A stretch of 64,000 bases of DNA from an uncultured Thiodictyon sp. (GTDB taxonomy: Bacteria > Pseudomonadota > Gammaproteobacteria > Chromatiales > Chromatiaceae): assembly GCF_903946935.1 (NCBI RefSeq), contig NZ_CAJAXH010000249.1:1-64000 (forward strand). Direction: 5' to 3'. A program made the translations under genes and the position numbers. Numbering within the stretch: the first letter of the stretch is position 1; each line of letters begins with the position of its first letter. This document shows positions 43,953 to 52,586 of the stretch, piece by piece. A model generated the notes under the pieces. It was not told where the DNA came from. It worked only from the letters and a program-made list of their open reading frames with translations, and did no database searches.

Positions 43953-44783
43953 ATGCAGGCCGAAGACCTATGGCGCACGGGCGATTTGGATGAAGCCTTG
44001 CGCGCAATCCAGGATCAGGTACGCAAGGAACCCGCGAATGCAAAATTTCGGGTTTTTTTATTTCAACTCCTGGCCCTCATGGGACAGTGGGAACGCGCGC
44101 TTAATCAACTCAATGTGGCCGGCGAATTGGATGCCGGGACCCTGGCCATGGTGCAGACCTACCGCGAGGCGCTACGCTGCGAGGCCCTGCGGGCAGAGGT
44201 CTTCGCCGGCAAGCGCTCCCCCCTGGTCTTCGGCAAGCCGGACGAATGGGTGGCGCTCCTGGTGGAGTCCCAGCGCCAACTCGCCCAGGGCGCCGATGAA
44301 CAGGCGCGGGGTCTGCGTGAGCGCGCGCTGGAATTGACCCCGGCCACCGCCGGCACCATTGACGGGACCGCCTTCGATTGGATCATGGATGGCGACACCC
44401 GGCTCGGGCCAATCCTGGAAGTCATCGCCAACGGGCAGTATTACTGGGTACCCTTCCAGCGCATTCGCTCGATCCGCCTGGATAAGCCCGAGGACCTGCG
44501 TGACCTGGTCTGGATGCCCGCACATTTCACCTGGACCAACGGGGGCGAATCGGTGGGTCTGGTCCCGACTCGCTACCCCGGCTCGGAACGCTCGCCGGAC
44601 CCGGAGTTGCGCCGCGCACGGCGGACCGAATGGCTTGAGGCGCCCGGGGGGGCCTATATCGGCCAAGGCCAGCGGATGCTCTTTACCGACGGCGGCGACT
44701 ATTCGCTGATGGATGTGCGCGCCATCGATCTGGATTCACCCGCGGATGAGGCGCCGGCCGCGACTGGCGAAGCCCTTGGCTGA
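43953..44783 (+). CDS. tagJ: T6SS accessory protein TagJ (ImpE/SciE family)
   Basis: TagJ binds TssB and occurs in one subset of T6SS clusters. The 276-residue protein opens with a TPR-like helical segment (LWRTGDLDEALRAIQDQVRKEPANAKFRVF, given in two parts by the family). It ends with the ImpE core ILEVIANGQYYWVPFQRI, LDKPEDLRDLVWMPAHFTW and MLFTDGGDYSLMDVRAID. GGGAGAG lies eight bases before the ATG at 43953; the open frame reaches ten codons further upstream. Its end overlaps tssE. Confidence 0.92.
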   Translation: MQAEDLWRTGDLDEALRAIQDQVRKEPANAKFRVFLFQLLALMGQWERALNQLNVAGELDAGTLAMVQTYREALRCEALRAEVFAGKRSPLVFGKPDEWVALLVESQRQLAQGADEQARGLRERALELTPATAGTIDGTAFDWIMDGDTRLGPILEVIANGQYYWVPFQRIRSIRLDKPEDLRDLVWMPAHFTWTNGGESVGLVPTRYPGSERSPDPELRRARRTEWLEAPGGAYIGQGQRMLFTDGGDYSLMDVRAIDLDSPADEAPAATGEALG

Positions 44784-45279
44784 GCTCACTCACCGCGAGC
44801 GGCTGCAACCCTCGCTGCTTGATCGGCTCACCGATTACGAGCCGGGAAATACACGGGAATCGCGTGAGCAGCGAGACTTCTCACTGAATCGGCTGCGCGA
44901 GACCGTCCTGCGCGATCTGGCCTGGCTACTCAACACCACCAATCTGGCGGCCGCACAGGACCTTGGCGCCTACCCCGAGGCCGCCAATTCAGTGATCAAC
45001 TTCGGCATACCGGACCTCTCCGGCATCACCGTCTCCGGCACCGACGCGGCGGTGCTGGAACGCACGTTGCGCCAGGCGGTCGCCGATTTCGAGCCACGGA
45101 TCATCCGCCAGACACTGAGGGTACGATTGGAAGTCAACGAGGGCCAGATGAACCACAACGCCATGACCTTTTTCATCGAGGGCGACCTATGGGCGCAGCC
45201 GGTCCCGCTGCGGCTCTATCTCAAGACCGAGATCGATTTCGACATCGGCGACGTCAAGGTGAGCTCGTACGCGGGCTAA
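44776..45279 (+). CDS. tssE: T6SS baseplate wedge protein TssE (gp25-like)
   Basis: TssE is the phage gp25 homologue of the baseplate. The 167-residue protein reads AELTHRERLQPSLLDRLTDY, then LRETVLRDLAWLLNTTNL, SVINFGIPDLSGITVSG and a C-terminal FDIGDVKVSSYAG. I chose the TTG at 44776, overlapping the tagJ stop, because the family usually starts close to AELT..ERLQPSLLDRL. An ATG at 44746 would add ten non-conserved Arg-rich residues. Confidence 0.93.
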   Translation: MAELTHRERLQPSLLDRLTDYEPGNTRESREQRDFSLNRLRETVLRDLAWLLNTTNLAAAQDLGAYPEAANSVINFGIPDLSGITVSGTDAAVLERTLRQAVADFEPRIIRQTLRVRLEVNEGQMNHNAMTFFIEGDLWAQPVPLRLYLKTEIDFDIGDVKVSSYAG

Positions 45280-45291
45280 GGGTATCAAGCA

Positions 45292-47181
45292 ATGGACCCA
45301 CGCCTGATTGATTATTACAACCGCGAACTGCGTTTCATGCGTGAGATGGGTGGTGAATTCGCCGCCGAATTTCCCAAGATCGCCGCGCGGCTGGGGTTGG
45401 AGAGCTTCGAGTGCGCGGACCCCTATGTGGAGCGGCTGCTGGAGGGCTTCGCCTTCCTCGCCGCGCGCGTCCAGCTCAAGATCGACGCCGAATTCCCCGC
45501 CTTCACCCAGCACTTCCTGGAGATGGTGTATCCGCACTATCTGGCCCCAACCCCGTCGATGGCGGTAGTGGAACTGCAGCCGGATTTGGCGGAGGGGGCA
45601 CTCGCCGAGGGCTTCGACATCCCCCGGGACACCGTGTTGCACGGCACCCTGGGCAAGGACGCGCAGACCGCCTGCGAGTACCGCACCGCCCACCCGGTGC
45701 GGCTGTGGCCCATGGAGCTCACCGCGGCCGAATATTTCAGCCATACCGGACCGGTCGCGCGGTCCGACCTGCCGGTTCTCAAACGCAGCAAGGCAGGCAT
45801 TCGACTGCGCCTGCGCATCACCGCCAACCTCACCTTCGCCCAACTCGCCCCGGGACGCCCGGAACGCTTCCAACTGGTGCTGTTTCTCCAAGGGGCGGAC
45901 CAACTGCCCTTTGAGCTCTATGCCCGGCTCTTGGGCGATACGGTCGGGGTCCTGGTGCAGCCCACCGAACGCCCCGTGCCCTGGATCGAGACCCTGCCGG
46001 CCACCGCGTTGCGCCCCCTGGGCTTTGCCGAGGATGAGTCGCTGCTGCCCTACGCCCCGGTATCCTTTCAGGGCTATCGCAACCTCCACGAATATTTCGC
46101 CTTTCCCCAGCGCTACCTCTTCCTGGCCATCGACGGACTAGGACCCGTCTTGCAGCGCCTCGCGGCCACCGAGGTCGACCTGATCCTGCTCCTGGGCCAG
46201 AGCGCGCCGGCCCTTGAGCGGGTACTGGACGCGGCCAACTTTGGCCTGCACTGCGCTCCGGCGATCAACCTCTTTCCCAAGCGTTTCGACCGCATCCACC
46301 TCGACTCGACCGGACCCGAGTACCACCTGGTCCCGGATCGAACCCGCCCGCTGGACTTCGAGGTCTATCGGGTCGACAGCGTGACCGGCTTCGGGACCGG
46401 CACCACCGAGGCCCGCGAGTTCCGCCCCTTCTACGCCCCGGCCAACCTGGACCCGGGGGGCGATAAGCCCGCCTATTACAGCGTCCACCGCCTGCCGCGA
46501 CGCCTGTCGACACGCCAGCAACGCCAGGGAACACGCTCCAGTTATGTCGGCAGCGAGGTCTTCGTCAATCTGGCGGACCTGGCCGCGGCCCCCTGGTCCG
46601 CCGAACTGCGCCAGCTCGGTGTCGCCGGACTCTGCACCAATCGCGACCTCCCGCTGCACATGCCGGTCGGCACCGGCAAGACCGACTTCACCTTGGAATC
46701 CGGTGCGCCGGTGCGTGCCGTGCGCGTGCGTAGCGGACCAACCCCGCCCCGTCCCTCCCACGCCCATGGGGACACCGCCTGGCGGCTGATCAGCCACCTC
46801 TCGCTCAACTATCTGTCGATTGCCGACACCGACGGCGGCCAGGGCGCCGCGGCGCTACGGGAACTGCTGGCGCTCTATGGGGATCTCACCGACGCCGACG
46901 TGCGCAAACAGGTGGAGGGCGTTCGGCGGGTGTCTTCGCGCCCCATCGTGCGGCGGATGCCCGGGGTGCGACCAGTCACCTATGGGCGTGGATTAGAGAT
47001 CACGCTGCTGTGCGATGAGACCGCCTTCGAGGGTACCGGCGCCTTCCTGCTCGGTGCGGTGTTGGCCCGATTTTTCGCCCGCTACTGCACCATCAATGCC
47101 TTCACCGAGACCGTGTTGAGGACCGGCCGCGGGGAGCTCATGCGCTGGCCGGCGACCATCGGCGCCCGCCCGGCCCTATGA
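45292..47181 (+). CDS. tssF: T6SS baseplate protein TssF
   Basis: TssF (VasA/ImpG) forms the baseplate wedge with TssG, TssE and TssK. The 629-residue protein opens MDPRLIDYYNRELRFMREMG and EFAAEFPKIAARLGLESFEC, the strongly conserved start. It continues with FLEMVYPHYLAPTPSMAVV, INLFPKRFDRIHLDS and a C-terminal GRGLEITLLCDETAFEGTGA. It begins 12 bases after tssE and overlaps tssG by four bases (ATGA). Confidence 0.96.
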   Translation: MDPRLIDYYNRELRFMREMGGEFAAEFPKIAARLGLESFECADPYVERLLEGFAFLAARVQLKIDAEFPAFTQHFLEMVYPHYLAPTPSMAVVELQPDLAEGALAEGFDIPRDTVLHGTLGKDAQTACEYRTAHPVRLWPMELTAAEYFSHTGPVARSDLPVLKRSKAGIRLRLRITANLTFAQLAPGRPERFQLVLFLQGADQLPFELYARLLGDTVGVLVQPTERPVPWIETLPATALRPLGFAEDESLLPYAPVSFQGYRNLHEYFAFPQRYLFLAIDGLGPVLQRLAATEVDLILLLGQSAPALERVLDAANFGLHCAPAINLFPKRFDRIHLDSTGPEYHLVPDRTRPLDFEVYRVDSVTGFGTGTTEAREFRPFYAPANLDPGGDKPAYYSVHRLPRRLSTRQQRQGTRSSYVGSEVFVNLADLAAAPWSAELRQLGVAGLCTNRDLPLHMPVGTGKTDFTLESGAPVRAVRVRSGPTPPRPSHAHGDTAWRLISHLSLNYLSIADTDGGQGAAALRELLALYGDLTDADVRKQVEGVRRVSSRPIVRRMPGVRPVTYGRGLEITLLCDETAFEGTGAFLLGAVLARFFARYCTINAFTETVLRTGRGELMRWPATIGARPAL

Positions 47182-48260
47182 CCGCGCCCGCCCCATCGGC
47201 CGCCGACCGAGAGCGCGCGCGCTCGGCCTTGCTCGCCGAACTCGCCGCGGCACCCTGGGACTTCGGGTTCTGCCAGACGCTGCGCCGGCTCGATTGCCTG
47301 CAACCGGAGCGTCCGCGCATCGGTGCCACGGTCCGGCCGGCCGACGACCCGATCCGCCTGGGACAACGGCCATCCATGCGCTTCGCCCCAGCGGAGCTGG
47401 CCGCCCTGGAGCAGTCAGTCGCCGGACGGGCGCCGCGCCTGCAGGTCTATTTTCTCGGCCTGCTCGGGCCGAATGGCCCCCTGCCACTGCACCTGACTGA
47501 ATACGCGCGTGACCGGACTCGCAATGCCGCCGACCCCACCTTTGCGCGCTTTCTCGACATCTTCCATCACCGGATGCTCGCCCTGCTCTACCGGGCCTGG
47601 GCCCAGGCGCAACCGGCGGTCAGTTTCGACCGGCCGGACCAAGACCGTTTCGGCACCTATCTCGCCAGTCTGAGCGGCAACGCCATGGCCGCCTGCCAGG
47701 CCCGCGACGCCATGCCGGATCTGGCCAAACGCCATTACGCCGGCCATCTGTCCTGCCAGACCCGTCATCCGCAGGGGCTTGAGTCCATCCTGCGGCAGTT
47801 GCTGGGCTTGCCGGTGCGCATTGAGGAATTCGTCGGTCGCTGGCTGGTGCTGCCCGCGGACTGCCGACTGCGGCTGGGCGAGACACCGGACACCGGGGCC
47901 TTGGGCGCCACCACGACGCTGGGCGCCCGGGTCTGGGACCACCAGTCCAAGTTTCGTGTGCGAGTCGGCCCGGTGAGACTCACCGACTATCTAAGCCTGC
48001 TGCCCGGCAACGCGACCCTGGCGCTGGTCAAGTCGGCGGTTCGCAACTATACCGGCGACGCGCTGGAGTGGGAACTGAATCCGGTGCTGGCCGCCGCCGA
48101 GGTCCCGCGGCTGCGCCTGGGCGCCGGCCAGCGACTGGGCTGGACCACCTGGCTCACCAGCGGCCCGCTCGGCCGGGATGGGGACGATCTGAAGCTCGAC
48201 CCGAATCGAGAGCGGCCCGAGACCAGGCACGAGACTGACCAAGGCGACGCGCTGCGGTAG
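47178..48260 (+). CDS. tssG: T6SS baseplate protein TssG
   Basis: TssG (VasB/ImpH) completes the baseplate wedge with two TssF. The 360-residue protein has WDFGFCQTLRRLDCLQPERP, RPSMRFAPAELAALE-like sequence, YFLGLLGPNGPLPLHLTEYA, FLDIFHHRMLALLYRAWAQA, and the ending LGAGQRLGWTTWLTSGPL. The frame is intact. A 240-base palindromic repeat starts six bases after its stop, separating it from tssH. Confidence 0.95.
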   Translation: MTAPAPSAADRERARSALLAELAAAPWDFGFCQTLRRLDCLQPERPRIGATVRPADDPIRLGQRPSMRFAPAELAALEQSVAGRAPRLQVYFLGLLGPNGPLPLHLTEYARDRTRNAADPTFARFLDIFHHRMLALLYRAWAQAQPAVSFDRPDQDRFGTYLASLSGNAMAACQARDAMPDLAKRHYAGHLSCQTRHPQGLESILRQLLGLPVRIEEFVGRWLVLPADCRLRLGETPDTGALGATTTLGARVWDHQSKFRVRVGPVRLTDYLSLLPGNATLALVKSAVRNYTGDALEWELNPVLAAAEVPRLRLGAGQRLGWTTWLTSGPLGRDGDDLKLDPNRERPETRHETDQGDALR

Positions 48261-48266
48261 GCCGAA

Positions 48267-48507
48267 GAAAAAGTATTGTCCGCAAATGAACGCAACTAAA
48301 CGCAAATAAGAAAAAGGACGCGGTTGCGCTCTCGGGCGGGACGGGGCATGCGCCCCGTCCGAAACGTTGCGCCGGTGCCGACCGACTTCCTAAACATTCG
48401 GGACGGGGTGAATACCCCGTCCCGCGCCGCGCCGCAGGGCAGCTGATCCAGCTCTTTTTTATTTGCGTTTATTGGCGTTTATTTGCGGACAAATACTCTT
48501 TTTTTAT
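48267..48507. repeat. Composite palindromic element between tssG and tssH
   Basis: The outer arms are inverted: AGTATTGTCCGCAAATGAAC and ACTAAACGCAAATAAG on the left (48271-48310), TTATTTGCGTTTATTGGCG and TTTATTTGCGGACAAATACT on the right (48459-48498). They are AT-rich and flanked by A and T runs. Inside are two GC-rich hairpins: GGACGGGGC-ATGC-GCCCCGTCC (48339-48360) and the perfect 10-bp stem CGGGACGGGG-TGAATA-CCCCGTCCCG (48399-48424). The unit differs in sequence from the CACGCC elements but shares their design of long arms around a core. It is likely to affect transcription from tssG into tssH. Confidence 0.85.
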
Positions 48508-48557
48508 CAACCCCATGCCCCGACTATAGTCCAACCACAGCGCCCCGGAGCCCGACC

Positions 48558-51326
48558 ATGACCGAGATCAGTCGCACCGCCCTCTTCGGCAAGCTCAATC
48601 CGCTCGCCTATAAGGCGATCGAGAGCGCCACCGTCTTCTGCAAGATGCGCGGCAATCCCTATGTGGAACTGGTGCATTGGTTCAACCAGATCCTCCAGCT
48701 CCAGGACTCGGACCTGCACCGCATCATCCGCCGCTTCCAGCTCGACCCGGCGGGCTTGGCGCGCGACTTCACCGAAGCACTGGACCGGCTGCCGCGCGGT
48801 TCGCGCTCCATCTCGGACCTCTCCGCCGATGTCGAGGAGGTGGTGGAGCGGGCATGGACCTACAGCACGCTGCTGTTCGGCGAGTCGCAGGTGCGCACCG
48901 GGCACCTGCTGGTAGGCATCCTCAAGACCAAGGGACTGCGCAGCGGGCTGCTCGGCATCTCCCGCCAGTTCGACAAGGTGCAGACCGACGCACTCACCGA
49001 TGGCTTCGCCGAGATCGTCTCCGGCTCCCCGGAGGAGCGCATGACGGCGAGCGACGGCTTCCACCTGGGCGCCGGCGCGGCCCCGGGGGAGTCCAGCGAC
49101 GCCATGGCCCCGGCCCAGATGGGCAAGCAGGAGGCGCTGAAGCAATTCTCAGTGGATCTCACCGAGCGCGCCCGCAACGGGGAGTTGGACCCCATCGTCG
49201 GGCGTGACGACGAGATCCGCCAGTTGATCGACATCCTGATGCGCCGCCGCCAGAACAACCCGATCCTCACCGGCGAGGCCGGCGTCGGCAAGACCGCTGT
49301 GGTCGAGGGCTTTGCGCTGCGCATCGCCGCCGGCGACGTGCCCCCGCCGCTCAAAGAGGTGTCGCTGCGCACGCTCGACGTCGGTCTGCTCCAGGCCGGC
49401 GCCAGTATGAAGGGCGAGTTCGAGAATCGACTGCGCCAGGTGATCGAGGAGGTCCAGGCGTCGCCCAAGCCCATCATCCTCTTCATCGACGAGGCCCATA
49501 CCCTGATCGGTGCCGGCGGCAGCGCCGGCACCGGGGATGCGGCCAACCTGCTCAAGCCCGCGCTGGCCCGCGGGACGCTACGCACCGTCGCCGCCACCAC
49601 CTGGGCCGAGTACAAGAAGTACATCGAGAAGGACCCGGCGCTGACCCGCCGCTTCCAGGTCGTCCAGGTGGACGAGCCGAGCGAGGAGAAGGCGATCCTC
49701 ATGCTGCGTGGCATCGCCTCGACGCTGGAGAACCACCACCAGGTCCAGCTCCTGGACGAGGGCCTCGAAGCGGCGGTGCGCCTCTCTCACCGCTACATCC
49801 CCGCCCGCCAATTGCCTGACAAGGCAGTGAGCCTGCTCGATACCGCCTGCGCCCGGGTGGCCATCAGCCAGTCGTCCGAACCCCCGGAGGTGGAGGACTG
49901 CCGGCGGCGGATCGAGGCACTGACCACCGAGCTTGGCATCATCGGGCGCGAGTCCGCGGTGGGTGTCGAGACCACGGAGCGGGAGCGCGCGGCCAGCGAA
50001 CAGATCGCCGCCGAGCGGGAGCGCCTGGTGGAACTCACCGCCCGCTGGGACGCGGAGAAGGGCGTTGTCGAGCAAATCCTGGACCTGCGCGCCCAACTGC
50101 GCGGCAACACCGCTCCGGTCGAGGGGACCGGCAGCGCACTGGAGCTGGCCGCCAGTCAAACTTCTCCCTGCCCCCTCGTGGGGGAGGGTCGGGGAGAGGG
50201 GGCGCCCGCCGAACCCGCACTCACCGACGCCGAGCGCGCCGCCACCCTGGAGAAACTGCGCGCACTCCAGGCCGAGCTTGCCGCCCTGCAAGGCGAGAGC
50301 CCCCTGATCCTGCCGAGCGTCGATGCCCAGGCCATCGCCTCGGTGGTGGCCGACTGGACCGGCATCCCGGTGGGTCGCATGGTCAAGGACGAGGTGAAGG
50401 CGGTGCTGAACCTCGCCGAGACCCTCAACAAGCGGGTCGTCGGCCAGCGCCATGCCTTGGAGGCCATCGCCGCGCGCATCCAGACCTCGCGCGCCCGGCT
50501 CGACAACCCCAACAAGCCGATCGGTGTCTTCATGCTCGCCGGACCTTCCGGCGTGGGCAAGACGGAGACCGGGCTGGCACTCGCCGAGGCACTCTACGGC
50601 GGCGAGCAGAACATCATCACCATCAACATGAGCGAGTTCCAGGAGGCCCATACCGTCTCCACCCTCAAAGGCGCGCCCCCCGGCTATGTCGGCTATGGCG
50701 AGGGCGGCATCCTCACCGAGGCCGTACGCCGCAAGCCCTATAGCGTGGTGCTTTTGGACGAGGTGGAAAAGGCCCACCCCGACGTACACGAGATCTTCTT
50801 CCAGGTCTTCGACAAGGGCTGGATGGAGGACGCCGAGGGCCGCTATATCGACTTCCACAACACGGTCATCCTGCTCACCACCAACGCCGGCACCGATCTG
50901 GTCATGAGCATGTGTAAGGACCCGGAGCTGCTGCCGGATATGGAGGGACTGGCCCAGGCCCTGCGCGCACCGCTGCTCAAGACCTTCCCGCCCGCGCTTC
51001 TGGGGCGCATCGTCACCATCCCTTATTACCCATTGAGCGACGCGATCCTGGGGACCATCATCCGGCTCCAGCTCGACCGCATCGTGCGGCGCATTGCCGA
51101 CAACCATCGGGCCGAGCTGCGCTATGACGAGTCGGCGGTGGACCTGATCGCCAAGCGCTGCGCGGAGGTTGAGAGCGGGGCGCGGGTGGTCGATGCTATA
51201 CTGACCAACACGGTCTTGCCGGCCATCAGTCGGGAGATTTTGAATCGGACGATGGAGGGGAAGAAGATCGAGCGGATCAGCATCGGAGTGGCCGATGCGG
51301 GGTTCAGCTATAGCTTCGACGCCTGA
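48558..51326 (+). CDS. tssH: T6SS sheath-recycling AAA+ ATPase ClpV (TssH)
   Basis: ClpV disassembles contracted sheath using ATP. The 922-residue protein has the N domain that binds the TssC helix (residues 1-160). AAA domain 1 has Walker A GEAGVGKTAVVEG near 238 and LFIDEAHTLIGAGG. A coiled middle domain follows. AAA domain 2 has GPSGVGKTETGLAL near 661 and VVLLDEVEKAHPDVHEIF. In the middle domain, about residues 534-550, the sequence SQTSPCPLVGEGRGEG is encoded by a dispersed GC palindrome, inserted in frame. The ATG at 48558 gives MTEISRTALFGKLNPLAYKA. Confidence 0.94.
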   Translation: MTEISRTALFGKLNPLAYKAIESATVFCKMRGNPYVELVHWFNQILQLQDSDLHRIIRRFQLDPAGLARDFTEALDRLPRGSRSISDLSADVEEVVERAWTYSTLLFGESQVRTGHLLVGILKTKGLRSGLLGISRQFDKVQTDALTDGFAEIVSGSPEERMTASDGFHLGAGAAPGESSDAMAPAQMGKQEALKQFSVDLTERARNGELDPIVGRDDEIRQLIDILMRRRQNNPILTGEAGVGKTAVVEGFALRIAAGDVPPPLKEVSLRTLDVGLLQAGASMKGEFENRLRQVIEEVQASPKPIILFIDEAHTLIGAGGSAGTGDAANLLKPALARGTLRTVAATTWAEYKKYIEKDPALTRRFQVVQVDEPSEEKAILMLRGIASTLENHHQVQLLDEGLEAAVRLSHRYIPARQLPDKAVSLLDTACARVAISQSSEPPEVEDCRRRIEALTTELGIIGRESAVGVETTERERAASEQIAAERERLVELTARWDAEKGVVEQILDLRAQLRGNTAPVEGTGSALELAASQTSPCPLVGEGRGEGAPAEPALTDAERAATLEKLRALQAELAALQGESPLILPSVDAQAIASVVADWTGIPVGRMVKDEVKAVLNLAETLNKRVVGQRHALEAIAARIQTSRARLDNPNKPIGVFMLAGPSGVGKTETGLALAEALYGGEQNIITINMSEFQEAHTVSTLKGAPPGYVGYGEGGILTEAVRRKPYSVVLLDEVEKAHPDVHEIFFQVFDKGWMEDAEGRYIDFHNTVILLTTNAGTDLVMSMCKDPELLPDMEGLAQALRAPLLKTFPPALLGRIVTIPYYPLSDAILGTIIRLQLDRIVRRIADNHRAELRYDESAVDLIAKRCAEVESGARVVDAILTNTVLPAISREILNRTMEGKKIERISIGVADAGFSYSFDA
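50161..50200 (+). repeat. Dispersed GC palindrome inserted in tssH
   Basis: CTCCCTGCCCCCTCGTGGGG followed by GAGGGTCGGGGAGAGGG matches, in reverse complement, the intergenic palindrome at 161-199 (core CCCCCTCGTGGGGGAGGG in both). It adds about 13-17 residues rich in Gly, Pro and Glu to the ClpV middle domain without breaking the frame. Confidence 0.8.
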
Positions 51327-51449
51327 GGACGCCGCCCTCCTTTCCGGACACCTCGCGCTAGTGACACCGCTGCGGCGGTGTCACCCCTGTGTCAGGCGCT
51401 CCGCGCCGGGAAGCGACTGCCGTTTTCGCTGCCAACCGTACTCAATGGT

Positions 51450-51794
51450 ATGGCGAAACTTCAAGTTTACCATGACAAGGGGGATTCCGATATGGCTTAT
51501 CACGGTGAAATACTTGATCAATGCGGATTGATCGACATCGATTGCTCGACCATCGCAGTGGCGGCCGTGAGCGGCGACGGCCCGAACCTCTGCGGACATT
51601 TGCTTAAGGCGAAATATATAGACTGTACGGAGTCCCCAGACCATAAGTTTGGGCATCAACTGACGGGGAAATGGGGCAATACCCTTCGCTCGCCACGCAC
51701 TCGCGCTCGGCGCTTTGGCGTTCGTCTGCCTGGGGAACGAGTAGGTCGCAAAAAATGCTGGCGGCTGCCTTGTCAAGTCGACGCATCGGCCTAA
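51450..51794 (+). pseudogene. Truncated ORF resembling a T6SS-associated toxin N terminus
   Basis: The 114-residue frame starts MAKLQVYHDKGDSDMAYHGE. GLIDIDCSTIAVAAVSGDGPNLCGHLL follows, split here only by wording; I recall similar N-terminal segments in longer effector-like or papain-fold proteins linked to T6SS genes. After GHLL (51603) the sequence becomes Arg-rich, low in complexity and unlike a folded domain (TRARRFGVRLPGERVGRKK), as expected after a deletion or frameshift. The region is lower in GC than the T6SS genes. The assignment is tentative. Confidence 0.35.
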
Positions 51795-52083
51795 TCTCCG
51801 CCACCAAGGGCATTGACCTTCAGTGGCGCGATCGGTTTGACTCGCGTACTATCCGCCGCCGACGGAATACTCACCGGGGTCCGACAAAGGGATCTGCCGG
51901 CTTTTTCAATTATACTTGCGGGCTCATTAGAACACACATCCCGGGTCCGCAAGAGTGACCAGTGCCGGCCGGTAGCTGTCTTGGCAGAAACGCCAGCACG
52001 GCGCCATGGGTCCGGAAAATTGTGGCTGGAAAATGGCGCTGATACATTTTCACTGCCACGCCGAAAGATGAGGTTCAGAGACA

Positions 52084-52472
52084 TGGGAATCTTATTCGAC
52101 AAAGACTGGAAAGTGGCCGATCCCACCTATTCGCAGCGTTTTGGTAATTACCAGGTCTTTCTGGACTCGGTGAACCAACAACAGGTCATGCTGGCGCTCT
52201 GGAACGCGGCCGGACATTTCCGCCATCCCTGGACAAGAGAAATCCTAGATGACGCAGCCTCACCCCAAGGGGTGCATGATGTGCTAGTTGAACAAGGTGT
52301 CCACCAACCGGAAGACCTCAGGCAAGGTGGTTTCACATTGCACTTTACCATGCGCAACGATCGTGGGCGCGCCTATCACTTTTACGTGCAGCAGAATAAT
52401 AGCGGCCAACTCAGCATCATCGAAATATCCTTCATGGAACGAGGTAGCCTTACCAGCGTTTACTACCAGTGA
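52084..52472 (+). CDS. Unknown 128-residue protein downstream of the T6SS
   Basis: The product starts MGILFDKDWKVADPTYSQRF. It is mixed alpha/beta with a helical middle (QQQVMLALWNAAGHFRHPW) and a beta-rich end (GGFTLHFTMRNDRGRAYHFY, then LSIIEISFMERGSLTSVYYQ). I do not recognise a family. GAGG lies about 11 bases before the ATG, with AGAGAC closer. Its base composition is lower in GC than its neighbours. Position next to a truncated toxin-like ORF would fit an immunity or cargo protein, but nothing in the sequence proves that. Confidence 0.5.
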
Positions 52473-52473
52473 C

Positions 52474-52506
52474 TGGAGCGCGCTCCCGGCGCAACTTTCG
52501 CGGTAA
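52474..52506 (+). repeat. Dispersed repeat (ACTTTCACG family), copy 3
   Basis: GGAGCGCGCTCCCGGCGCAA then CTTTCGCGGTAA is a diverged copy of the repeats at 202-235 and 34390-34423. It starts two bases after the stop of the preceding ORF and lies in the leader of the TPR-methyltransferase. Confidence 0.65.
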
Positions 52507-52586
52507 GCCCGCTCGCCACGAGTTCGCGATAGGCGGGCCGGCCGCGTCCGGCAACCAGTCGAGACACACACCGGGGCTTGACTCCT

